Program-made: the position numbers and the translations under genes
Part shown: piece after piece, positions 39,358 to 45,497 of the stretch
Layout: each line of letters begins with the position of its first letter
Numbering within the stretch: position 1 is the stretch's first letter
The notes under the pieces: generated by a model
The model's database searches: none
What the model was told of the DNA's origin: nothing
The model's input: only the letters and a program-made list of their open reading frames with translations
Origin: an uncultured Mediterraneibacter sp.
Lineage (GTDB): Bacteria > Bacillota > Clostridia > Lachnospirales > Lachnospiraceae
Assembly (NCBI GenBank): GCA_944376695.1
Contig: CALWDM010000016.1
Location: forward strand, 1-45,497
Reading direction: 5' to 3'
Length of the DNA: 45,497 nt

Positions 39358-40158
39358 GTGAAAAAGAACAAAGGATTAAAAGAAAAAAGAGACATTATAG
39401 GGAAAATACCAAACTGGGGATGGCTGCTGTTATCCCTCTTAGCTGCAATTGTGCTGTGGTATTTCCTATCTATAAATCCGTCAACAGCCCGCAGCTTTCC
39501 GTTTATAGCATCGATCGTGGAAGCGTGCAGAACGATGGTGGAAAGAGGAGTTCTGTGGCAGGATTTTTCGAGCAGCATGATTTCTGTGGTTCTGGGGTTT
39601 GTTCTCGGATTTGTGACTGCGGTGCCGGTAGCGTTTCTGATGGCGTGGTACCGGCCGGTCAGATACATTGTTGAACCGTGGATCCAGTTTATCCGTAATA
39701 TTCCGCCACTGGCGTATGTCCCCCTTGTTGTTATTTCCGCGGGAGTAGGCAGGAGACCTCAGGTGATCGTCATCTGGCTCGCCACATTCCTTATCATGAG
39801 CGTGACGATCTATCAGGGCGTGCGCAACGTTGACGAGACGCTGATAAAAGCGGCGAGGGTGCTGGGAGCCCAGGACAGGGACATCCTGGTGAAGGTGATA
39901 TTCCCGGCTACGACTCCGTTTATCATAACAGCCGTAAGGCTTGGCGTCAGCGTTGCCCTGACCACACTGATTGCAGCCGAGTCAACCGGGGCCGTGGCTG
40001 GACTGGGAATGAGGATCCGATCTTTGAATAACAGTTTTGAAGTTGCGCCTATGCTGCTTTACATAATACTGATAGGAATTATTGGTATGACTTGCGAAAA
40101 AGTAATTAAGATTCTTGAAAGGAAGCTGACGGGATGGCAGGAGAAGAGAGAAGTATAA
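39358..40158 (+). CDS. ABC transporter permease, nitrate/taurine (SsuC/TauC) type
   Basis: The 266-residue permease has about six membrane helices and the EAA-like coupling loop AARVLGAQDRDILVKVIFPATTPFI, typical of BPD_transp_1 permeases of the SsuC/TauC family. It starts with GTG at 39358 behind GGGAGGAGG; an upstream in-frame ATG would add an unlikely Cys-rich segment. It overlaps the ATPase gene by 25 bp. Family substrates include sulfonates, nitrate, bicarbonate and thiamine precursors. Confidence 0.88.
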   Translation: MKKNKGLKEKRDIIGKIPNWGWLLLSLLAAIVLWYFLSINPSTARSFPFIASIVEACRTMVERGVLWQDFSSSMISVVLGFVLGFVTAVPVAFLMAWYRPVRYIVEPWIQFIRNIPPLAYVPLVVISAGVGRRPQVIVIWLATFLIMSVTIYQGVRNVDETLIKAARVLGAQDRDILVKVIFPATTPFIITAVRLGVSVALTTLIAAESTGAVAGLGMRIRSLNNSFEVAPMLLYIILIGIIGMTCEKVIKILERKLTGWQEKREV

Positions 40159-40925
40159 AAGTAAAAATAGACCATGTGGAAAAAATCTTCGAAACCAAGA
40201 AGGGATCCGTGGTAGCTTTAAATGGAGTAGATCTGGATATAAAGGAAAATGAATTTATATGTGTAGTGGGACCGTCAGGGTGCGGGAAATCAACGCTTCT
40301 CAACATAATAGCCGGTCTGCTGCCCGCAACAGGCGGATCCGTGTATGTGGATGGGAATAAAGTAGAAGGAACAGGCACAGAACGGGGAGTTGTATTTCAG
40401 CAGTATGCTCTCTTCCCCTGGCTGACTGTTATAAAAAATGTTATGTTCGGGCTGAAGCTAAAGGGCATGAATAAGGCAGATGCCCAGGAGACCGCTATGA
40501 AATATCTGAAAAAGGTGGGACTGGAAGAATTCGCAGACAGTTATCCGAAGGAATTGTCGGGAGGAATGAAGCAGCGTGTGGCAATCGCGCGTGCGTATGC
40601 GGTCCAGCCGGAAGTGCTTCTGATGGATGAGCCGTTCGGCGCTCTGGATGCCCAGACGAGGACACAGCTTCAGTCAGAACTGCTCCAGACATGGGAAAAT
40701 GAGAGGAAGACATGCTTCTTTATAACCCATGACGTAGAAGAAGCCATCATCCTTGCGACGAGGGTGGTGATTATGAGCGCAAGGCCGGGACGGATCCGGG
40801 ATATTGTAGAGATTGACATTCCCTATCCGAGAGATCAGGAAACAAAGATGAGCCCCCGGTTCATGGAGCTAAAAAATTACATATGGAAACAGGTATATCA
40901 GGAATATCTGGAAGTGCGTAAGTAA
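40134..40925 (+). CDS. ABC transporter ATPase, nitrate/taurine (SsuB/TauB) type
   Basis: The 263-residue ATPase carries Walker A GPSGCGKST (about residue 46), the Q-loop VVFQQYALFPWL, the signature LSGGMKQRV, Walker B VLLMDEPFGALDA and the switch histidine FFITHDVEEAI. The sequence around the Q-loop and the C-terminal SARPGRIRDIVEIDIPYPRD are characteristic of NitT/TauT-family ATPases. It energises import by the adjacent permease and binding protein. Confidence 0.92.
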   Translation: MAGEERSIKVKIDHVEKIFETKKGSVVALNGVDLDIKENEFICVVGPSGCGKSTLLNIIAGLLPATGGSVYVDGNKVEGTGTERGVVFQQYALFPWLTVIKNVMFGLKLKGMNKADAQETAMKYLKKVGLEEFADSYPKELSGGMKQRVAIARAYAVQPEVLLMDEPFGALDAQTRTQLQSELLQTWENERKTCFFITHDVEEAIILATRVVIMSARPGRIRDIVEIDIPYPRDQETKMSPRFMELKNYIWKQVYQEYLEVRK

Positions 40926-40972
40926 TGGCAGAAAAAGCCATTCAAATATTAATATTCAAAGGAGGAAAAATT

Positions 40973-41995
40973 ATGATCAAAAAGTTTTTGGCAGCAGGAC
41001 TTGCAGCAGCAATGATGGTATCATTGGCTGCATGCGGAGGTTCAGGTGACTCAAAGGGGAACGCAGCGGACAGTACAGATAAGGGTACAGAGGAAAAAAT
41101 CACTCTCAATGTTGCATATATGCCGAACTATGGCAGCCTCTGGTCAGTAATGACGGCGATGGAGAAGGGGTATTTTGAGGAAGAAGGCATTGAGGTAAAG
41201 CTCACAGAATTCCAAGACGGACCTATGATTATTTCCGCAATGGAATCCGGTACCATCGATATCGGTTACATCGGGCAGGGAGCACATAAGCTCTGCCTTG
41301 AGGGTAATGCAACGATCTTTGCACTCTCCCATATCTCCAACGGAGACGCTGTGATCGGAGGACCGGGAATTGAATCCATTGAAGATCTGGCAGGAAAGAC
41401 AGTCGCATATTCATCAGGTACATCCAGTCAGGATATACTTGAAAATGCACTTGCAAGCGCCGGAATGACAATGGATGATATCCAGGCAACAGACATGGCT
41501 GCTGAGAATATCCCGACAGCAATGATATCCGGAAGCGTTGACGCGGCAGCTACATGGTCTCCGGGGACTCTTACAATACTAGATGAGGCAGACGGAACAA
41601 CGAAACTCTGTGACAACATGACGTTCAAAGATACAACGATCTCACTGGCAAGCTGGATTTGTACGCCTTCCTACGCAGAGGAGAACAGGGATCTCTTAGT
41701 GAAGTTCACAAGAGCGCTGTTTAAAGGAATGGACTATGCGGCAGATGATAACTATGACGAAGTGGCCCAGTGGGTTGCTGACCAGACAGCTACAGATTAT
41801 GATACTGTATACAGCCAGAGAGGTGATGCAGACTGGCTGACAGGCAAGGAGGTTTCCGAAGGGGCTGCGGATGGTACAGTAGAGGGCTACTATACAACAC
41901 AAAAGAAAAATCTGATCGACCAGGGAGCGGTTACAGGAGATCCGGCGGTTACAGATTATGTGATGCTTGACATTATGACAGAAGCAGGAAAATAA
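40973..41995 (+). CDS. ABC transporter substrate-binding lipoprotein, SsuA/TauA type
   Basis: The 340-residue lipoprotein has a signal peptide MIKKFLAAGLAAAMMVSLAAC with its lipobox cysteine, then a short Gly/Ser/Asp linker and a NitT/TauT-type binding fold: VAYMPNYGSLWSVMTAMEKGYFEEEGIEVKL, SGTIDIGYIGQGAH and GKTVAYSSGTSSQDIL. It is probably specific for a small anionic or polar ligand. The ATG at 40973 follows AAGGAGG. A strong hairpin after the gene (42009-42036) may stabilise its mRNA, as is common for binding-protein genes. Confidence 0.9.
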   Translation: MIKKFLAAGLAAAMMVSLAACGGSGDSKGNAADSTDKGTEEKITLNVAYMPNYGSLWSVMTAMEKGYFEEEGIEVKLTEFQDGPMIISAMESGTIDIGYIGQGAHKLCLEGNATIFALSHISNGDAVIGGPGIESIEDLAGKTVAYSSGTSSQDILENALASAGMTMDDIQATDMAAENIPTAMISGSVDAAATWSPGTLTILDEADGTTKLCDNMTFKDTTISLASWICTPSYAEENRDLLVKFTRALFKGMDYAADDNYDEVAQWVADQTATDYDTVYSQRGDADWLTGKEVSEGAADGTVEGYYTTQKKNLIDQGAVTGDPAVTDYVMLDIMTEAGK

Positions 41996-42008
41996 AGTTT
42001 TTATGTGC

Positions 42009-42036
42009 AGCTCAGGATGCTCTGGCATCCTGAGCT
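42009..42036. repeat. 12-bp perfect hairpin after the binding-protein gene
   Basis: AGCTCAGGATGC and GCATCCTGAGCT enclose the tetraloop TCTG. The sequence after it is ATTTAAAC, not a full T-tract, so partial termination or mRNA stabilisation within the operon is likely. Confidence 0.75.
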
Positions 42037-42066
42037 ATTTAAACAAAGGGCAGGAGGCATAGTTTG

Positions 42067-42888
42067 ATGAAAGAATATTACTCATATGACAGAGAACAGC
42101 TTTTGAACAATGGACCGAAGCTGCCGCTTTTCTGTGAGAAGGACAATGAAACCGTATTCCGGAACATGGCGCGGCAGATGGTGGATGAGATCTGCGCAAA
42201 CAACAAAAAAGGGCAGAAAACAGTAATGATCTGCCCGGTGGGCCCGGTTGGACAGTATCCTTACTTTGTGGAGATGGTAAATGAGCAGAAGATCAGTCTG
42301 AAAAATGTATGGTTTATCAATATGGATGAATATCTGGATGATGACAGAAAATGGGTTCCTAAAGAACATCCGCTTAGTTTCAGGGGATTTATGGACCGCA
42401 GCGTTTATACAAAGATCAGCCCGGAGCTTGTAATGCCGGAAGAGCAGAGAGTCTTTCCCGATCCGGATGATCTGGAACGCATTCCCCGGCTGATCGAAGA
42501 ACTGGGAGGCGTGGACATTGCTTTCGGAGGGATTGGCATCAATGGTCATGTGGCGTTTAATGAAGCAGATCCTTCCCTGACGCCGGAGGAGTTTTGTGCA
42601 CAAAAGACGCGGGTGCTTGCGATCACGCCTGAAACGAGAACGGCCAACGCAATCGGAGATTTAAGCGGGGCGCTTGAAGATATGCCCCGGTACTGCGTTA
42701 CGATCGGGATATATGAAATATTCCGGGCAAGAAAGATCCGGCTTGGATGCTTCCGGAACTGGCACAGAGCAGTTGTGAGGCGGGCCGCCTATGGAGAGGA
42801 ATGTGCGGATTTTCCGGTTACACTTTTGCGGAAGCACCACGATATTACACTGTCATTTACGGAATATGTTGCCAGAACACAAGATTAG
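42067..42888 (+). CDS. NagB-family (glucosamine-6-phosphate deaminase/isomerase-like) protein
   Basis: The 273-residue protein has the NagB fold: the phosphate loop region CPVGPVGQYPYF, the catalytic NMDEYLDDD, GGIGINGHVAFNEADPS (ring-opening histidine and glutamate) and the C-terminal TIGIYEIFRARKIRL. NagB enzymes deaminate and isomerise a 2-amino-2-deoxyhexose 6-phosphate to a ketose 6-phosphate and ammonia. The usual GTG-type phosphate loop (CGGTP/GSTP) is replaced by PVGPVGQ, hinting at a different substrate group. A TTG at 42064 directly before the ATG is an alternative start. Confidence 0.8.
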   Translation: MKEYYSYDREQLLNNGPKLPLFCEKDNETVFRNMARQMVDEICANNKKGQKTVMICPVGPVGQYPYFVEMVNEQKISLKNVWFINMDEYLDDDRKWVPKEHPLSFRGFMDRSVYTKISPELVMPEEQRVFPDPDDLERIPRLIEELGGVDIAFGGIGINGHVAFNEADPSLTPEEFCAQKTRVLAITPETRTANAIGDLSGALEDMPRYCVTIGIYEIFRARKIRLGCFRNWHRAVVRRAAYGEECADFPVTLLRKHHDITLSFTEYVARTQD

Positions 42889-42903
42889 AAAGGGGATAGA
42901 CAA

Positions 42904-44058
42904 ATGCCTTTAGTACCATTAAGACCAGTCCTTGAATCGGCCGCAAAGAACGGCTTTGCACAGGGTGCATTCAATGTCAATGCAGTTGCCCAGGCAAAGG
43001 CGGTCATTGAGATCCACGAGACCTTCCGCTCCGCCGCAATCCTTCAGGGAGCAGACCTTGCCAACGGGTTCATGGGCGGGAGAATTGACTTTATGAATGC
43101 TTCTTTGGAGGATAAAATCGCAGGGGCGAAAAACATTGCCGATGCGGTAAAGAAATACGGAGAATCTTCCGAAATACCTATTGTACTGCACCTTGACCAT
43201 GGGAAGGATTTGGATTCCTGTAAAGCTGCCATCCAGGGGGGATACACCTCGGTCATGATCGACGGGTCGGCGCTGCCCTTTGAAGAAAATATGGAACTGA
43301 CAAGAGAGGTTGTCAAATACGCCCATGAAAGAGGCGTCAGCGTGGAAGGGGAACTGGGCGTTCTTGCCGGAGTGGAGGATCATGTGTTTTCCCAGGCTTC
43401 TACTTATACGAATCCTCTAAGCGCTGTGGAATTTATTAAAAAAACAGGGGTGGACGCTCTTGCAATCTCTTATGGGACAATGCATGGGGCATCCAAAGGA
43501 AAAGACGTAAGGCTCAGAAAAGAAATTCCAACAGCCATCAGTGAGTGTCTGGCATATGAGGGCATCTTCTGCGCTCTTGTGTCCCATGGCTCCTCCACAG
43601 TGCCCAGATACATCGTAGATGAGATAAACGCGTTGGGCGGGCAGCTTTCAGATACGGCGGGCATCTCCGCGGATGAGCTGAGGGCCGCCATTCCGTGTGG
43701 GATACGGAAGATCAACGTGGACACGGACATCCGGCTGGCAGTGACAAGGAACATGAAAGAGTTCTTCAATAAGTACCCGGAAAAGAGGACCAGCGGGACC
43801 ATCAGAGAGATATACGGACTGCTGGAGGCAAAGAAAGAACAGTTTGACCCGAGAGCATTTCTTGCGCCCATCATGCCGGCTGTCATGTACGGCGAAACAG
43901 ATGATGAGGATATAAAAGCCATTCTCAAGTGCGTTGAAAAAGGCGTGAAAGAGGCGGTGGGAACTCTGATCGTACAGTTCGGCTCCTACGGAAAAGCGCC
44001 GCTCTGCGAACAGATCAGTCTGGATGAAATGGCGCAGCGCTACAGAGAGATGGACTGA
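42904..44058 (+). CDS. Class II fructose-bisphosphate aldolase-family protein
   Basis: The 384-residue zinc aldolase is longer than GatY/KbaY (about 285). Metal and catalytic positions are visible: LHLDHGKD (aspartate and histidine), MIDGSALPFEENMELTREVV, EGELGVLAG, ISYGTMHGASKGKD, LVSHGSST and KINVDTDIRLA. It would cleave a ketose 1,6-bisphosphate or an analogue to DHAP and an aldehyde. It follows the NagB-like gene by 15 bp and precedes the NagA-like gene, so its substrate is presumably the product of the PFK-like kinase. Confidence 0.87.
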   Translation: MPLVPLRPVLESAAKNGFAQGAFNVNAVAQAKAVIEIHETFRSAAILQGADLANGFMGGRIDFMNASLEDKIAGAKNIADAVKKYGESSEIPIVLHLDHGKDLDSCKAAIQGGYTSVMIDGSALPFEENMELTREVVKYAHERGVSVEGELGVLAGVEDHVFSQASTYTNPLSAVEFIKKTGVDALAISYGTMHGASKGKDVRLRKEIPTAISECLAYEGIFCALVSHGSSTVPRYIVDEINALGGQLSDTAGISADELRAAIPCGIRKINVDTDIRLAVTRNMKEFFNKYPEKRTSGTIREIYGLLEAKKEQFDPRAFLAPIMPAVMYGETDDEDIKAILKCVEKGVKEAVGTLIVQFGSYGKAPLCEQISLDEMAQRYREMD

Positions 44059-44111
44059 TAAGACGAAATGAGAAACGGCATATCAGACAGATGTGACAGG
44101 AGGTGTGAAAC

Positions 44112-45257
44112 ATGCTGCTATTAAAAAACGCACAGACTTACCAGGAACACAGATTTTCCAAAAAGGACATCCTGATAAAGGATGGAAAGATCGAAGCAGT
44201 GACCGCGTGCGGGGTGCAGGACACTCAGGGCTGCAATGAGGTCATAGACTGCGAGGGAAAAAAGGCGGTCCCCGGCTTTATTGATATCCATACCCACGGA
44301 GGCGCGGGCGTAGATGTAAACGGAGCTACGGCCGAGGGGTATGAGAATATCAGCCGCTTCTTTGCATCCCAGGGAACCACTTCCTTTCTCATATCCATCC
44401 TGACAGATACACCGGAGCAGACTCTGTGGTGCATCCGGGAGTATAAGAAGTGGAAAAAGATGGAGCATAAAGGAGCGAAGATCGCGGGCATCCATCTGGA
44501 GGGCCCTTTCCTGGCATCCGCGTACAAGGGCGCCATGCCGGAACATCTGCTGAAAAAATCACCGGACATCGAGCTGCTCAGGAGCTATCAGGAGGCGGCT
44601 GGAGGAGAGATACGGTATATAACGGTTGCTCCGGAGCTGGCAGGGATGCCGGAGTTTATCCCGGAGCTAAAAAGGCTTGGGATGCAGGTGGCGATCGGAC
44701 ATTCCGGCGCGGACTATGAGACAGCGGTGCGGGCCATCGAAAACGGAGCCCACGCGGGTACCCATGTGGGAAATGCCATGAAACTGATGCATCAGCATTT
44801 TCCCGCCATATTCGGAGCCCTCCTGGAGTCAGACAAGGCATACTGCGAGGTGATATGCGACGGACGGCACCTTCATCCGGGAACGGTCCGCATCATCCTG
44901 AAAGCCAAGGGGACAGAGCGGGTCGTTGCGGTCACAGATTCCATCATGGCGGCAGGGCTGCCCGACGGAGAGTATAAGCTGGGGGTAAATGATGTGGTCG
45001 TTGAGGACGGCGATGCCAAACTGAAAAGCGATGGGACCCGGGCGGGGAGCACGCTCACGACTATCCAGGCCTACCGGAACCTGCTCAGGTTCACAGGCAG
45101 AACCGAGGAAGAGATCCTGCCCCTCCTCACAGAAAACCCGGCTGCGCTTATTGGTCTGGATGATGAGATCGGCAGCATCGAGAAGGGGAAATCAGCAGAT
45201 ATCCTTCTTCTGGATGAGCAGAACAATATCGACAGAGTGATCATAGCGGGAAAGTGA
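44112..45257 (+). CDS. nagA: N-acetylglucosamine-6-phosphate deacetylase-family amidohydrolase (NagA)
   Basis: The 381-residue amidohydrolase has PGFIDIHTHGGAG (metal motif), AGIHLEGPFLASAYKGAMP (metal glutamate), VAIGHSGAD, HAGTHVGNAMKLM (metal histidines), CDGRHLHPGT, the catalytic aspartate in AVTDSIMAAGLPDG and RAGSTLT. NagA removes acetate from N-acetyl amino sugar 6-phosphates. It is the last gene of the operon, behind AGGAGGTG. Together with the NagB-like enzyme it suggests that the substrate of the operon is an N-acetylated amino sugar or analogue, although no PTS or sugar kinase accompanies it. Confidence 0.9.
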   Translation: MLLLKNAQTYQEHRFSKKDILIKDGKIEAVTACGVQDTQGCNEVIDCEGKKAVPGFIDIHTHGGAGVDVNGATAEGYENISRFFASQGTTSFLISILTDTPEQTLWCIREYKKWKKMEHKGAKIAGIHLEGPFLASAYKGAMPEHLLKKSPDIELLRSYQEAAGGEIRYITVAPELAGMPEFIPELKRLGMQVAIGHSGADYETAVRAIENGAHAGTHVGNAMKLMHQHFPAIFGALLESDKAYCEVICDGRHLHPGTVRIILKAKGTERVVAVTDSIMAAGLPDGEYKLGVNDVVVEDGDAKLKSDGTRAGSTLTTIQAYRNLLRFTGRTEEEILPLLTENPAALIGLDDEIGSIEKGKSADILLLDEQNNIDRVIIAGK

Positions 45258-45497
45258 AATCTGAGGAAATTTTCGTTGTAAATTAGATCATAATATGATA
45301 CGATTCTAGTGTGGTTAGAGTTTCTTGGAAATGGGTGCTTATTCGTACATGGACAGGAAACTCTTTTTGTTTTAGCCAAAAGGCCTACGGATGCTTCCGG
45401 AAACACCGGCATCTGCCTTGTATTAGGCCACTTATAAATGATTTTCTACGCAAAATGGCAAAATTTCGATATCAGTAAATCAAGATGTAAGTGCAGG
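45258..45497. other. 3' flank of the nagA operon, no gene seen
   Basis: No supported coding frame. A terminator candidate (45317-45374) lies in the middle. Further right, AAGGC...GCCTT (45379 to about 45421) encloses GATGC...GCATC with an inner CCGG pair, so a second structured element may exist. The window ends without a further gene start. Confidence 0.4.
45317..45374 (+). terminator. Candidate terminator of the pfk-nagA operon
   Basis: AGAGTTTC (45317-45324) pairs with GAAACTCT (45357-45364), followed by TTTTGTTTT. The loop is long (32 nt). Confidence 0.5.

Noticed and set aside
35743-45257. Classical GlcNAc utilisation operon
   Set aside because: NagA and NagB fit, but dedicated PFK, TIM, aldolase and LarA paralogues and a taurine-type importer are not part of known GlcNAc operons, and no PTS or GlcNAc kinase is present.

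Overview
The window looks like chromosomal DNA of a gut-type Clostridia, most likely Lachnospiraceae. The grounds are mid-range GC, strong AAGGAGG ribosome binding sites, short operons with ATGA overlaps, and the kind of genes present: a PduL-type microcompartment, ECF transport, RelQ-like and MESH1-like alarmone enzymes, and hexuronate and rhamnose catabolism. No tRNA, rRNA or CRISPR array was seen. The assignment is an inference from gene content; no database was searched.

Layout. (1) 1-1183: the end of a probable IS21-type insertion element abuts a decapitated MNT nucleotidyltransferase gene, followed by its HEPN partner and a small hypothetical protein. (2) 1213-10021: household and envelope genes: an EIIC-like membrane protein, a small alarmone synthetase, a QmcA/NfeD pair, a zinc-ribbon membrane protein, a Zn/Cd P-type ATPase, a TPR lipoprotein and HflX. 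(3) 10067-15253: a hexuronate branch read leftward (eda, kdgK, uxaA, an SDR) under a divergent IclR regulator with two matching palindromic operators. (4) 15440-16827: a MESH1-like HD hydrolase and an orphan ParA. (5) 16945-32646: an AraC regulator, rhamnulokinase and an AraA/FucI-type isomerase feed a bacterial microcompartment locus. That locus holds a class II aldolase, a PduO-C/HbpS protein, a CoA-acylating aldehyde dehydrogenase, a zinc alcohol dehydrogenase, four BMC-H, PduL, BMC-P, PduS, PduT, a DeoR regulator and an iron alcohol dehydrogenase. (6) 32835-34524: an ECF S component and a two-domain uridine-kinase-like protein. (7) 34514-45257: a LacI regulator divergent from a nine-gene operon: PFK-like, TIM-like, LarA-like, a nitrate/taurine-type ABC importer (permease, ATPase, lipoprotein), NagB-like, class II FBA-like and NagA-like.

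How it works together. In region 5 a 6-deoxyhexose (L-rhamnose and/or L-fucose) would be isomerised, phosphorylated and split to DHAP and lactaldehyde. Lactaldehyde would then be dismutated inside the shell: oxidised through acyl-CoA and acyl-phosphate by the aldehyde dehydrogenase and PduL, and reduced to 1,2-propanediol by alcohol dehydrogenases. No glycyl-radical or B12 diol dehydratase is encoded here. Five enzymes carry terminal amphipathic helices that look like encapsulation peptides.

Region 7 is the best candidate for an undescribed system. It encodes a full deacetylate, deaminate/isomerise, phosphorylate, cleave and isomerise route made of divergent paralogues of central enzymes. It has no PTS or classical sugar kinase, it uses an importer family normally used for sulfonates and other small anions, and it contains a LarA homologue in which one catalytic histidine appears replaced. 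A shared AAACGTTTG operator suggests that the ECF/kinase genes next door belong to the same regulon. Substrates are not deducible from sequence alone.
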